From assembly GCA_001574975.1 (NCBI GenBank), contig KQ965751.1, forward strand, positions 331,805 to 395,804: a DNA stretch of 64,000 bases, written 5' to 3'. Shown one piece after another: positions 35,906 through 46,435 of this stretch. Source of the DNA: Gonapodya prolifera JEL478 (taxonomy: Eukaryota; Monoblepharomycota; Monoblepharidomycetes; Monoblepharidales; Gonapodyaceae). Position numbers and translations under genes: made by a program. Within the stretch, counting starts at the first letter, position 1, and every line of letters starts with the position of its first letter. Under the pieces are notes generated by a model. The model was not told the origin of the DNA. It saw only the letters and a program-made list of their open reading frames with translations, and did not search any database.

Positions 35906-37846
35906 ATGCTCACATCCATGGTGGGCGCAAGATATGTCTACATCTCTGAAACAGTGGAGGGATCCAAAGTAAATGAGGTGGCGTTTAAGCAACTGTGCAG
36001 ACAGGACACCATGACATATTGTGCCTTGCACCAAGAGAAGAAGGAATTTGACCCAGAATTCAAACTATTCCTTGTATGCAACAATCCACTGCGTTTTAAT
36101 GGCGCAGACTACGCCATGAAGAGACAATTGCATGTAATTCCTTTCATAAGTACATTCAAGGAGAGTGACTGTGACAGCTCAAACCATGAGTACCCCATTG
36201 ACAACACACTCTTGGATTGTGTGGAAGAGTGGAAATAGGGAGTTTGCGCACCCAGTAAAATTTCCTGTAGAAATTTCCTCTAGCCCCAGAGGAAAATTTA
36301 CTGTAGAAACAGTTTGCGCATAAAATAAATGTACTGTAGGACTTTCTGAGAATACCGATGGGAAAAGTCACCAACTTACTTTGGTGTCACTTCAGACATA
36401 ACGCCCGACACTGCCATGTGTTTTATCTTTCTTCTCAATCACAGGATGGCGGGTTGGATGTCAATGGTCTTCATCGGCAGCCAAACTCAATCGCAACAAC
36501 AAAGTTTCATTAAATGCAGCATATTATAGCTATTACAGAAGAATATGATGCTAGACTACTAATTTTGGATGGTGTTCTGGTGTTGGTGGAGGGTTTCGAG
36601 TGGCGATGGAAGGAACCACCACCACCACCAACAACACAGGAGCTTTGGACTGTATAAAATTCATATGTACACACGAGCAATGCAATCCTCTGTGAAATTC
36701 AGGGCGATAAAGGCAGATTTCATGCGGGATGAACTCACCAATTCAATATTGTTCTCTCATCCGAAATAGGCCTCCCCGGAGCGCTCCACAGCATCAGAGT
36801 AAATCCATGGACCAATGAAGAGAGTTGACGCCGTTTTAAGTGCAAGCAGTGCTGGGAACGGGAGAACGGGGTCTCTAAGTTGGTGACAACTTAGAGGGAC
36901 GCCACCGAGAGGAGAAATTTTCGGATCCTGATGATTCTAGCAGGAACCAGTCGCCTTGAACCAACGTTTGGCGCTCTTAAATTTTCGTGATGTTTGATGG
37001 TCATACTGTTGAAAAAATGGACGAGGAAATGCACTTTCCTCTGGGCCAGGGCTCGAGGATAATTTCACCGTCTAATTTTCCTGTAGGCTGCGCCACTGAG
37101 GCTCTACGGTAAAGTTTACAGGAAAAAAGTGCGGTGCGCAAACTCCCTAATATGCTATGATGGGATTCCTTCTAGAAAGCTACAAGGTGTACCTCCAGCA
37201 AGGTTTGCGAGATGAGCCTTGCTCAATGCGCCTTCTTACATGCCAGTATATTGTTGATAATGATCCAATTGAAAGGTTTGTCTTGGAGTGTTTGGAAAGT
37301 GTAGAGGACCAGCAAATCGGAATTAAGTCTGAAGACATCAGATGCCTGTTCTTATTGTGGGCTCAGGAAATAGGTGTCACAACTCCCCTTTCCACAAAGG
37401 GGGAGATATTGAACACTCTGGACAAAAAGTTACTCAAAAGGAGGGACAGAAAGTTTCTGCCAAAGAATTCTCAGGTAGCTCTGAGTGGATACAAGGGTTG
37501 GGTCATTAAAGAATGCTGGAGCCTGGAGGGCACGGATAGAAGGATAAATTTAACACTGCTCCTCAGACAGAAAAAAATGATAATACTAAATTGCTACAAC
37601 TTACAAACATTTGTAGAGCAGGCTATAAGCAAAACCATTTCACCTGCAACGTTGTGGAGGGAGCCGGGCGAGGGTGGTAGCGTGGGTGCAGGGGCACGTG
37701 GAGGGCGAGCAAGATATAGGTGGAGCAGGGGCAGAGCAGAGCAAGAGAGCCGAGAGGTCAAAGCAAATGACCTGGGAAGCGAGCAAGACGAGCGGAGCAA
37801 GAGCAGAGCGGAGCAAGAGACGAGTGTACGAAGACTAGCTTATTGA
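35906..37846 (+). pseudogene. D5-like viral helicase-primase fragment, locus 1, split by an insertion
   Basis: Two open blocks, 35906-36236 and 37152-37846, belong to one protein. The first has the C-terminal half of an SF3/D5-type helicase domain: a conserved acidic SE motif, and a CNNPLRFNGAD sensor-1-like motif followed by a motif ending in HVIPF. The second continues with the winged C-terminal region (FLLESYKVYL, ERFVLECLE, GYKGW). The Walker A half and the primase domain are absent. Removing the 912-base insert with one copy of its 3-bp duplication makes the two blocks continuous. The family is typical of nucleocytoplasmic large DNA viruses and related elements, so this is probably an endogenous viral remnant. 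The last 80 codons are low-complexity Arg/Glu/Ser-rich. Confidence 0.72.
36237..37148. mobile_element. 912-bp non-autonomous inverted-repeat transposon in locus 1
   Basis: Perfect 14-bp terminal inverted repeats AGGGAGTTTGCGCA and TGCGCAAACTCCCT sit at the two ends. A 3-bp direct repeat AAT flanks it (36234-36236 and 37149-37151). Subterminal TTTCCTGTAG-type motifs occur near both ends. No transposase is seen inside. Its size, the 3-bp duplication and the G-rich terminus are compatible with a PIF/Harbinger-type MITE, but the superfamily is inference. Confidence 0.85.
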
Positions 37847-38100
37847 TGAAGAACTACAGCATTTATAAATCGGTTAAATCTAGCTTTACGCTAGGCCACA
37901 AATGGATTCGGAGTGTGGCCTGTTTGTCGGTGGCCATGCCCATAGGTCACGTGACCAGTCCACGCCCGAGCCCCCCCCACAACGTCACGAATTTCAGACT
38001 GAGTTGCATGCGCATGCATCAGAAAGTCCACCAATGTCTGAGCAAATGAATGAGACGGTGCTGTTTGGAAAGCATGTGCAACATTTTCTCACACCCTCAC
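37847..38100. other. Spacer after D5 locus 1
   Basis: Short AT-rich sequence between the D5-like fragment and the foldback repeat block. Nothing recognised. Confidence 0.4.
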
Positions 38101-38870
38101 CAATTGAAAAAAAAGTCTGCAACTCAGACTGCTTGAGACCAAAAGTGAGACCATGAAAGAGACCTACGGTTTCAGTGTTGATTGCTCCCCAATGTCCGCA
38201 AGCGGCACAGACTCCCAGACCATAGTGACCATGCTTTTTGAAAGAGTGTCCAATATTTCATCACTCCCCTTATCAACTCAAAAAAAGTGTTTAAATTTGA
38301 ATGCAACTCAGACTGTTTGAGACTAAAAGTGAGACCATGAAAGAGACCTACTTTTAAGTGTGAAGTGCTCCCCAGTGTTTGCAAGAGGCACAGATTCCCA
38401 GACCATTGAGACCATGCTTGTTGAAAAAGTGTCCAATATTTCTTCACCCACCTGCACCAATCTGAAGCACCTCAGACTGGTTGAGATCATGAAAGAGACC
38501 CTTTCAAGAGGACTGCACTCAAAGTGCAAAGCGCCCCAACTTCAGAGGGTGAAGAGATTCACAGAACCATAGAAAGTCACTTTTTTTTTTTGGAAAGTGA
38601 GACTCATTGGAGTCAAAGAAAACTGGCACTTTGATTTTTTGTTTTTTGTGTGTGTGGGGGGTGAGGGTATGGTATGTTGGACACTTTTGCCCAAAAGCAT
38701 GGTCTCTATGGTCTGGGAATCTAAGCCATCTCGGATGGATGGGGCATCTTAACACGTCTTTTCTTATGGTCTCACTCATGGTCTCAACTGGTCTGAGATG
38801 CATTCCCCCACATTTTCTTTAGGGGGAGTAGAAGTTGGACACTTTGCCAAAAAGCATGATCTCTAATTCT
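38101..38870. repeat. Foldback-type repeat block with direct and inverted copies
   Basis: Direct copies of a module around CTCAGACTG...GAGACCATGAAAGAGACC occur at about 38126, 38302 and 38466. A second module around CAGACCAT...GACCATGCTT...AAAGTGTCCAATATTTC occurs at about 38214 and 38398. The reverse complements of both appear at about 38670-38870 (TTGGACACTTT...AGCATGGTCTC, ATGGTCTCA...CTGGTCTGAGATGCAT). The block can therefore fold on itself. A related fragment lies at 44128-44372. Confidence 0.75.
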
Positions 38871-39047
38871 GCTCTCCTACAGCCTCTCGGGTAACATTAC
38901 GACAACTCCACACCTATTTTTTACACAACCCTGGACCAACCATTATTTTACTTAATAGTCTATTTACTTATTATTTTGATAAGTAAATTAATAAGCTAAA
39001 TAAACTATATCTAAAATATATGAGAGAATGCTATGAAGTCAGAGGGG

Positions 39048-39460
39048 GTGAGAAAAAAAGCAAGAGCTTCCAATTGAAGTTCAATTGTCTCAGCGAGCGT
39101 AACCACGCGCTCTTCGATGTCGCCTATTCTTTCTTTTAGAACTTCATGACCAGGAGATGAGCTGTTGCCTATGGACGGGTAATCAAGTTCATCGTCGCTG
39201 CTGTCACTTGTGTATATGTCTTTGAGGGCTGTTAATGCATTGTTTGAAGAAGGGCGTGTCCTTGCCCAACGAAGTTAGCTTCGGCAGGGTGACAAAAGAT
39301 TCCAACTTGGACAGGCGATTTTCAATTTCTTCAAAACGTTGATCAAATTGACGAGCGAGAACCGCTGTGCACTCGAGAACAAGCATTTTGCCCAAAATTC
39401 TCTGCATGCAACCCGAGTGAGGACATAAACTTGTTGGAATTCGGAATACTTTATTTATAA
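39048..39460 (-). pseudogene. Small coiled-coil protein, possibly frameshifted
   Basis: Two minus-strand frames join into one plausible product: an N-terminal heptad-rich stretch (ARQFDQRFEEIENRLSKLES) from about 39400, then after a one-base shift near 39240 an acidic linker (TSDSSDDELDYPS) and a second helical stretch (KERIGDIEERVVTLAE) to about 39050. I do not recognise a family. It follows the Cys/His-rich gene on the same strand. Confidence 0.35.
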
Positions 39461-39502
39461 CAACAATTGTGGCTATGCAACATGACTTTAAAAAAATAAT
39501 TA

Positions 39503-40403
39503 TCACAGTTTAAGGTCCGTGATAAGTTTCTGAATCTCCTCCGCCGTGACTTCAAATGGCCGATTCTCGCCCTGATCATCAAACCACAGTTGAGCCCGCT
39601 TCGCAGATTTCTTAATCTCGCCACAAATGCGCCCCGTCTCCTTACGAGAAAGCTTCTCATCCCCATTGTTTGCATTAAGGAGGTAGCTCGTTAAATCGGC
39701 ATCCCGGCTTTGGTGACCAGTGGCACGGTCATCCAGGAAACCATAGACGCCTCGGCCTTTGAGCTGATTGACGGACTTTCTCGTCAGGCTCAGGTTTTCA
39801 TCGACATTCACCACCTCTTCACGGAGAAGGTCAACAATCTGGTTGTGATCATCCTTCCCTAGATCCGCACGTGCCACGACATGAGCAAAGCACTGCTTCT
39901 CGAAGATATGGTCAAGCTCATAGGCCGACACGTCCCCGACCAAGTCAATTGGTATGGCAGTCAGGGTAAAAGGATCCATGAGGGTGTGGTCTGACTGAAG
40001 CTGGTGAATGAATGTACTTCGAAGGTAATCTTTCCCAAAAGTGTTTGGATCAACGCGAACGATCCTCGGGTGTGCTTTGCGCAACAGTACTTATAATTGT
40101 TCTTCGGTCGCTTGTAGCACTGTCTGTCACCAACGACCCCAAGGCATTTGATGTAGTGGTACTGGCAGCGTCCATCGTTGTCCAGTCCTTTCTGTTCGCA
40201 ACATATCTTCCCATTCTGCGGATGACTCCGCAGAATGGACGCTCTTGCCATTCATGGCGCCCGCAATATCCATTCTTTAAGTATCCGTGGACACCGCAGC
40301 GACCATTATCAATTTTAACACCATTGCACCTCGGTAACTGTGTGTGGTGGGCAGAAGAAGCGCATCGAAAGTTTTTTTGCCGAGTCGTGGGAATGAGAAA
40401 CAT
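39503..40403 (-). pseudogene. Cys/His-rich repeat protein with a DH-containing C-terminal domain, frameshifted
   Basis: Read from 40403 downward, the sequence has repeated units of the type C-x(n)-G-RC-x2-H and YC-x2-H: PRCNGVKIDNGRCGVHG, NGYCGRHEW, DGRCQYHYIKC, KYCCAKH. Each could bind zinc. The frame changes near 40215 and again near 40085, so three frames are needed. The last frame (to 39503) carries AYELDHIFEKQCFAH, which resembles an HNH-type 'DH' segment, then a helical region. Function unknown; a DNA-binding nuclease-like protein is one possibility. Confidence 0.45.
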
Positions 40404-41143
40404 GGAATCGGAGACATCTGCTCACGTCGTAGTAGCCCATTTTCTCAACTGACAAGTTGCGAACGTAGATGCTATGGGGGAGCGGGTCCAAAACCCGAAG
40501 CAGGTCTCAAATGGGGGATGGCGGCCTGACGTGGGGGAGACAGTTATCGGGTAAATGGATACACCCGATCAGTAATCTATTCTTCATTTTTTTTGTTGAA
40601 CCACCCACTTTGGAATTTGCAAGCCTAACCCAAGGAATGGAAGTGGCATTCAACGCAGACTCCACGTTTGATTTGTCGAGAGTGTTTAGTTCCCAGTTTA
40701 CTGAGATGTAAACTGTTCCATAGCTGTTTTCATATCCCGCAACCAAAATCCTGGTGCCAACGACATATGTACTGTGCGCAAATCTGTCATTGTAGTCTCC
40801 GCCCGCCACGGTACCATTGCGCACATTCTCCCCAATTATGGTCACTACCGAAGTCAAAGTTTGGTAAAGCGACGGGGCCTCGTCAGTGGTCGTTATTTTG
40901 CAATTTTGGGCAGCCTGCGGAGCGCTCAAGGGACTGTTCGATTCTTGGCGCTCATTGATGTGGGTCGAACGCCGGTTGCCGAGGGTTGCTTATGACGGAG
41001 GACGAGTGTTGTCCGAGGAGGGGCGGACGAGTGGTGTGCGGGGAGGGACTGCGCTTGTTTGAAACTTCTGTGCACTGCCACTACAAGAAGATAAGTAAAT
41101 ACAGAACAATTGACCGAGCTCGAGGTCAAACACCCGTCCAGCT
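40404..41143. other. Weakly coding stretch
   Basis: A minus-strand frame from about 40929 to 40507 (VVTIIGENVRNG, YENSYGTVYISVNWEL) looks protein-like but has no ATG at its head and no family I recognise. It could be an exon of a lost gene. Nothing else is seen. Confidence 0.3.
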
Positions 41144-42016
41144 TTAGTCCTCACATTCCGAGGTCTCACAATATTCTCCAACCATTTCTAAAACCTCGTG
41201 GAGCCCGTCTTTCTTCGCCTCCGCAAGCGCCTTTGTTCTATGCCGTGATGGGGCATCCGGGTCCGCCCCACGCTCCAAGAGAAACTNNNNNNNNNNNNNN
41301 NNNNNNNNNNNNNNNNNNNNNNNNNNNNNNNNNNNNNNNNNNNNNNNNNNNNNNNNNNNNNNNNNNNNNNNNNNNNNNNNNNNNNNNNNNNNNNNNNNNN
41401 NNNNNNNNNNNNNNNNNNNNNNNNNNNNNNNNNNNNNNNNNNNNNNNNNNNNNNNNNNNNNNNNNNNNNNNNNNNNNNNNNNNNNNNNNNNNNNNNNNNN
41501 NNNNNNNNNNNNNNNNNNNNNNNNNNNNNNNNNNNNNNNNNNNNNNNNNNNNNNNNNNNNNNNNNNNNNNNNNNNNNNNNNNNNNNNNNNNNNNNNNNNN
41601 NNNNNNNNNNNNNNNNNNNNNNNNNNNNNTCGCGCACCCCACGCCAGCAGACATCTCACAACACCTGCGCTCCCAACCTCGGCCGCAGCCAACAGCGCAG
41701 TGCTTCCTTCTCCCCAATTTGGCGATTTCGCAATAGCATTCACGTCGAAACCGGGAACCCGCGACAGAAGCTTGCATATGGCCTCGACGACCAGGTACTG
41801 CGCTTGCCCGGACTCAGTCCTTGACGCTTCTCGCACCAGCGTATTGGCACACGATCGGTAGTGCGCGAATGCCCGAACGGCAATACTGTCCGGCGCGCCG
41901 AGGATCTCGACAATGTGGCGGTTGAGTGCTCCCGTCGGCAATCCAAGACGCGAGGAGAGGTACTGTCCGATGCAGAGGAGGATTTCCGGCGGCAGATCGG
42001 TGAGATTGGAAGGCAT
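41144..42016 (-). CDS. F-box and ankyrin-repeat protein, interrupted by an assembly gap
   Basis: Starts at ATG 42016 with an F-box-like opening (LTDLPPEILLCIGQYLSSR). It then has ankyrin-type helices (GEGSTALLAAAEVGSAGVVRCLLAWGA) and, after the gap, another ankyrin unit (FLLERGADPDAPSR) and a Cys/Glu-rich end at 41144. Both flanks of the gap are in the same frame at the stated gap length. F-box proteins recruit substrates to SCF ubiquitin ligases through repeats such as ankyrin. The number of repeats cannot be known from this assembly. Confidence 0.75.
   Translation of the reverse strand: MPSNLTDLPPEILLCIGQYLSSRLGLPTGALNRHIVEILGAPDSIAVRAFAHYRSCANTLVREASRTESGQAQYLVVEAICKLLSRVPGFDVNAIAKSPNWGEGSTALLAAAEVGSAGVVRCLLAWGARXXXXXXXXXXXXXXXXXXXXXXXXXXXXXXXXXXXXXXXXXXXXXXXXXXXXXXXXXXXXXXXXXXXXXXXXXXXXXXXXXXXXXXXXXXXXXXXXXXXXXXXXXXXXXXXXXXXFLLERGADPDAPSRHRTKALAEAKKDGLHEVLEMVGEYCETSECED
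41287..41629. other. Assembly gap (343 N)
   Basis: A run of N inside the ankyrin-repeat region of the F-box gene. Collapsed similar repeats would explain its position. Confidence 0.95.
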
Positions 42017-42311
42017 GAAAGGGACGCACGGGGTTACAATCGTTTTATGATCAATGAGACAACGGATTGCCGTGGCCTTAGTGAGTGGCCTTGGTGAGTG
42101 GCCTTAGTGAGTCTTCCGCTTCGCATCTCCAATCAGTTCCTTCAAACGACAGGCTCGCAATTGATTATTTATCCCTGACTAGTCCTGTCGATAAAAAGAA
42201 GGATGGAAGGAGGAAAGCAATGGTGTTTTTCAAAGTTCGTATAACTCTTACACAACAACAAAGCAATGCCAAATGCATGCCCAACGACGACAAAACATCA
42301 GCAGAAGAAAA

Positions 42312-44089
42312 TCACGCAGCCTGAGAAAGGCAGATTTTGTTCCCATCTGGTTCGCAACACTCTGCACTCCATCCGACTGCAAATTAATTTGGCACTGTGC
42401 TTCTACTGAAGCACGAAGTGGCTCACTCAAAAATTCACTTGTTTCACTGATAAGACTCTTGGATTAACAACCTTTCCACCCTTCTCCACCATCTTCTTCT
42501 CCCACGCGGACACGTCAGGCACCCAAAGGAACAGACGCTGCTGAACGCTCTCTGACGCTGTCGTTTTCCTGGTACCCTTTTTCGAATCGTCGGCAGGGGC
42601 AGGTATCAGACCACCTCCAAGTCCGTCCACAGTGAGGTTCGATCCTTTACGTCAAAATTGTATGAGCTATGAATGCTATCATGAACGCTCCAATGGCAAC
42701 AGTCCTCGAACTCACGCTTATCCGTCTGCGACCCGTTCCACATCCAATACTTATACTTCTCATCGCTCCCCGGCATATCCATCTCCCCAAAGGACCGCCC
42801 AAACAGGTCCCCATAGAAGGACCGAAACCGGGCATCATCCTTGGATGGAATCTCAATATGGTACATGGGCGCGCCGTCACCGGGTCCGGTCTTGCTCCAC
42901 TTGGTGCGGGATTTGGGAGTTCCATACTGAGAAAAGAAGGTTTCAGCACATCAAGAGGATTGAAGATAATCCCAAACAACGTGGACTCACCTCGTACAGA
43001 TAGTGGGCATTACCTTCAGTATCTTCAAATAGAAGTTCTTTCCCACCACCCGGATCACCCTTGATCTGAAATATGCGACAAGAAATGAACCTCGCGAACC
43101 ACAATCACCGCGTCCGCCATGAAGCACATCAAATTACCGTGTCTTTGTTTCCAACCTTCTTCCCCCCCGCTTTCACAACCTTTGCACTTGCTACGTCAAT
43201 GTCTTCAACTGCAAGGTAGCACTTGACATCCGGCGCAATGGTCTTGCTGGGGGGAACTTTGTAGAATCCACCAGGCAGGAGCAGGTGGCCTGTTTGATGT
43301 TTGTTTCATACCTCGTATTACTGTAAACGAACAGCAATGACGCAAAGCAAACAACGCTCTCACCGGTCTTCTTATCATTGCTATTTGGTGAGAAGAGTGC
43401 GTAGCTCTCGCACCACGGTGTGACAGTCCATCCAAACACGTCAGTGTAGAACTTGGACGCGCGTTCAACATCCTTCATCATAATCATCAACAGTCAATAT
43501 ATCGTCACTTCTCAAGCAGTTATTCCATTTCACGCTCCACTCACCCTTACAGGAATGTCCCATTGACAAACAAAACTGAACCTGTGCTTGGCCAGCTCAG
43601 GCACGCCGTCGTCAACTGGTTTCGCACCACCGTCCTCCTCAGCAGTTTTGGCTTTGGCCTTCTTGGCGCTCTGCTCTTGTTCGGGTCCATCATCATCAGC
43701 CTCATGATACCGTTTGCACAAAGACTGAAGATGCTTCGCAAACTGCGCAAAGTAATAGTCTTCCCAGCCTTTGATGAACTGATCCCTTCATCATTTCGGG
43801 AACACCCGATTTCACAAGCAGCACTGACGCGCCTTTGCGGTTGCCCTTGTGGTAGTCGGTAAACGTGAGGACGCAGACAGCGGGAGTGTGGAAGTCCGCG
43901 GGCCAGTCGATGGACTTCCATGTAAATGCTTGTTGGGTTTCAATGGGACGGTTGAGAAGAAGGTCAAACAGAGTTATGGCACGCAAACAAAATTGAGCAG
44001 CATGCCTTCTGAGGAGATTTGGAGGCTCCACCGCAACAACTTCGCCTCCTTGGCGCGATCACCCTGAGGAGCACCTTGGGCGGGGTCAT
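42312..44089 (-). pseudogene. SRPBCC (AHSA1-like) domain joined to two VOC/glyoxalase-like domains, probably frameshifted
   Basis: From 44089 downward: an AHSA1/SRPBCC C-terminal half (WKSIDWPADFHTPAVCVLTF; SGVPE), then after a frame break near 43790 KGWEDYYFAQFAKHLQSL and a Lys/Ala/Glu linker. A first VOC domain follows (HRFSFVCQWDIPV | DVERASKFYTDVFGWTV; GHLLLPGGF), then a second (MYHIEIPSKDDARFRSFYGDLFG; LFLWVPDVSAWEKKMVEKGG) ending near a CCEPDGNKICL block with stop at 42312. Several introns are visible. VOC domains bind metals in glyoxalase, extradiol dioxygenase and resistance proteins; SRPBCC domains bind hydrophobic ligands. The N-terminal half of the SRPBCC domain is missing or scrambled. 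It may be a damaged gene or two adjacent genes. Confidence 0.5.
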
Positions 44090-44127
44090 GGAGTAGAGCT
44101 GTTACAAAGTAACCAGGACTGGCGGGC

Positions 44128-44372
44128 GCAGCTCTGTCTCTTGTATGGTCTCATTCATGGTCTCAACTGGTCTGAGATGCATTCCTCTACATTTTATTTA
44201 GGAGGAGAAGAAGTTGGACACTTTGTAAAAAGCATGGTCTCTATGATCTGGGAATCTGAGCCACCTTGGACATTGGTGGAACTGCTTTATGGTTCAATAG
44301 CAGGTTTCTTCATGGTTTCACTTTTGGTCTCTCTCAAACAGTCTGAGATGCATTCCATTTAGATTTTTTCAG
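44128..44372. repeat. Fragment of the foldback repeat
   Basis: Carries the same modules as 38670-38870 (GGTCTCAACTGGTCTGAGAT, GTTGGACACTTT, AGCATGGTCTCTATG) plus a further unit ending CAGTCTGAGATGCATTCC. It lies directly beside the left end of the chromovirus. Confidence 0.7.
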
Positions 44373-44394
44373 CAATGATATAACATCACCCTTC

Positions 44395-44628
44395 TGTGGT
44401 AGAACTGATACTTGATCAGCCTCCTAGGGTTATCCAAAGGGTAGCAGCGGGACTAGAGAGGATTGGACAGAGAGAGAGATGGTAGTATGTGAGATAGATG
44501 TGTATTGGTCTAGCTAAATGAGGCTCCTGAACATATTAATAGTGGTGCCTGAAGCTACCTTTATGCCCCATCCTACCCAAAGACTTCAGTAGTTCCTACT
44601 AACCCCTTCGAGTGTTAGTTCCACTACA
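44395..44628 (-). repeat. Chromovirus 3' LTR
   Basis: 234 bases beginning TGTGGTAGAACTGATAC and ending CCACTACA on the plus strand; near-copy of 52868-53107. It is the 3' LTR because the genes read on the minus strand. Confidence 0.9.
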
Positions 44629-44640
44629 CCTCCCCTCCTT
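44629..44640 (-). other. Polypurine tract of the chromovirus
   Basis: On the minus strand the purine run AAGGAGGGGAGG directly abuts the 3' LTR, the usual primer site for plus-strand DNA synthesis in LTR retrotransposons. Confidence 0.75.
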
Positions 44641-44929
44641 ATGGAAGGCTGGTGTCCGCACCAGGAGTATGTTCAGACCATGTACACCCCGACATGCAAA
44701 ACCCATTGGGAAAAAAGCATTGTCGGTTGGACTGCAAACTTGTACAGGCACGGTTTGACAGCCCTCATAGGAGAAACCCTTGGAGTAAAAACTCCCGTCA
44801 CAAGTAGATCCTTTTCGGGACACCAATCTGTAAGAGTAAAGGTGGACCATAATAATGAAACGTGAAGTGGCTGAGAGAGGTCGCCCCTTCCTGTAAAGAG
44901 GTGTCCCCACCAAAACAGAATTAATTCTT

Positions 44930-46435
44930 GTTCCAGGCCACATGAGCACTTTTCCGAGACGCTTTGCGTTCTGAGGAAGTGACTGGAGGTCTCGGAGCTT
45001 GAGGCTTTTTAACTTTCCCTGGAAAGTTCAGTCGCTCATACTCCTTGATCATAGCTTTACCTTGGATATCGTAGGCAAATGTCCATTCAGGATCATCATA
45101 GCCTCGAAATTTTACAAGGTACTGCGTGTTCTTGCTGTGACCACGTTTTGCCCAAATGTGTTCCATTTCGTACTGTGGTCTACCATCAGCATGTGAACCA
45201 ATAGGGGAAACAAGGGCGTCCTCCTTGGCACATCCCGCAGGAGACGACCAGTCCTCTTCAAGAGATGAAGCGGTCACTGCCAGTGCAGTTTGTGCATCCA
45301 GCGGCAGAATGTACGCTGGCTCCTTTCAAAGGCGAGTCACGAGCAAGAGCTGGTTGCCCAGTGCGAACATGCACAAGACGGTAGGTGACGGGCGTAACTT
45401 GTTCTGTAACGGTGTAAGGGCCAGCCCAGTATGAAGCAAACTTGGTACTGTCCCCTTTGCAATGAGCTTCCTTAACGTAAAGCATCACCGTACCGCCAAT
45501 AACAAATGTAACGTCTTGTTGATGACGGTCGAAAGCTTCCTTGCGTTTCGCCGCAGACGTCTTCATACGCTCACGGACCTGTTCATACAACTCAGCCAAT
45601 AACTCTGTAAAAGGTAATTTATCACCATTGTGAAGTGACAACTGCTGCTCAACACCGGCGATTACGTCTGTTGGTAGTTGAGGCTCTGTACCAGTGGCAA
45701 GTAAAAATGGAGCGTAGCCGGTGGTAGAGTGCACGTGAGAATTGAGCGCAAACTGAATGGGCTGTACAAAAAGGTCCCAATTTGTTTGGTCTTCATTGTT
45801 GACGTACATGTACAGAGATTGGACAATGGGCTTCATTATCCTCTCAGCGTACGGGTTCCCTTGTGGGTGACCCGGTGATGAGAAAGTATGACAAAACCGA
45901 AGCTTCTTGCCGAGGTGTTCCAAAACCTTGGTAGCAAAGGCGTTATCACTGTGGAGTCTCTTGAAGACACCCCAGTGATAAACCCATTCATTGAGTAAAG
46001 CATACGCGGTTGTTGCCGCAGAGGTGTCAGCTACTGGAATGAGCTCGACCCAGCAGGTAAACAAATCAACCACTACCAAGATGTACGAGAGTCCACCAGC
46101 TGTGGTGTGGAAAGGTCCGACGTGGTCGATTGCAGCGTCGTCCCATGGCTGAGAGACCAAGAAGTCGTAGGGAATAAGCTTGCCGTGGTGCTTCAGTTGC
46201 AGTGGTTTCCGGCTTTGGCAAGAGATGCATTGCCCGACGTAGTAGTGTATGTCTTGAGCCATGCAGTACCAATAAAACTTGGGCGACATAGCCGCAATCA
46301 TTGACGTCGCTCCAGGGTGTGCAGCAGTAAGATCTTTGTGGTACATCCATAAGATCTCTGTCCGCTTGGACATTGGCACAACCACTGGTAGGTCACCCTT
46401 GAGCTGCTTCAGCAGCACTCAAGATGCATCCGTAG
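44930..46435 (-). pseudogene. Chromovirus integrase with C-terminal chromodomain
   Basis: Integrase block (about 46418-45258): an HHCC zinc-binding start (YHKDLTAAHPG; CISCQ), then DHVGPFHTTAGG, HSDNAFAT and GHPQGNPYAERIMKP carrying the catalytic D, D and E. After a frame break near 45270 comes the chromodomain (about 45180-45000; YEMEHIWAKRG, YLVKFRGYDDPEWTF), which directs integration to modified chromatin. A TGA separates the block from the upstream RNase H frame near 46422. Confidence 0.85.

Noticed and set aside
36237-37148. TA target duplication for the 912-bp element, implying Tc1/mariner
   Set aside because: The flanks also allow TA, but that choice leaves a stop in the D5-like frame, while the 3-bp AAT duplication with a one-base longer inverted repeat keeps it open.
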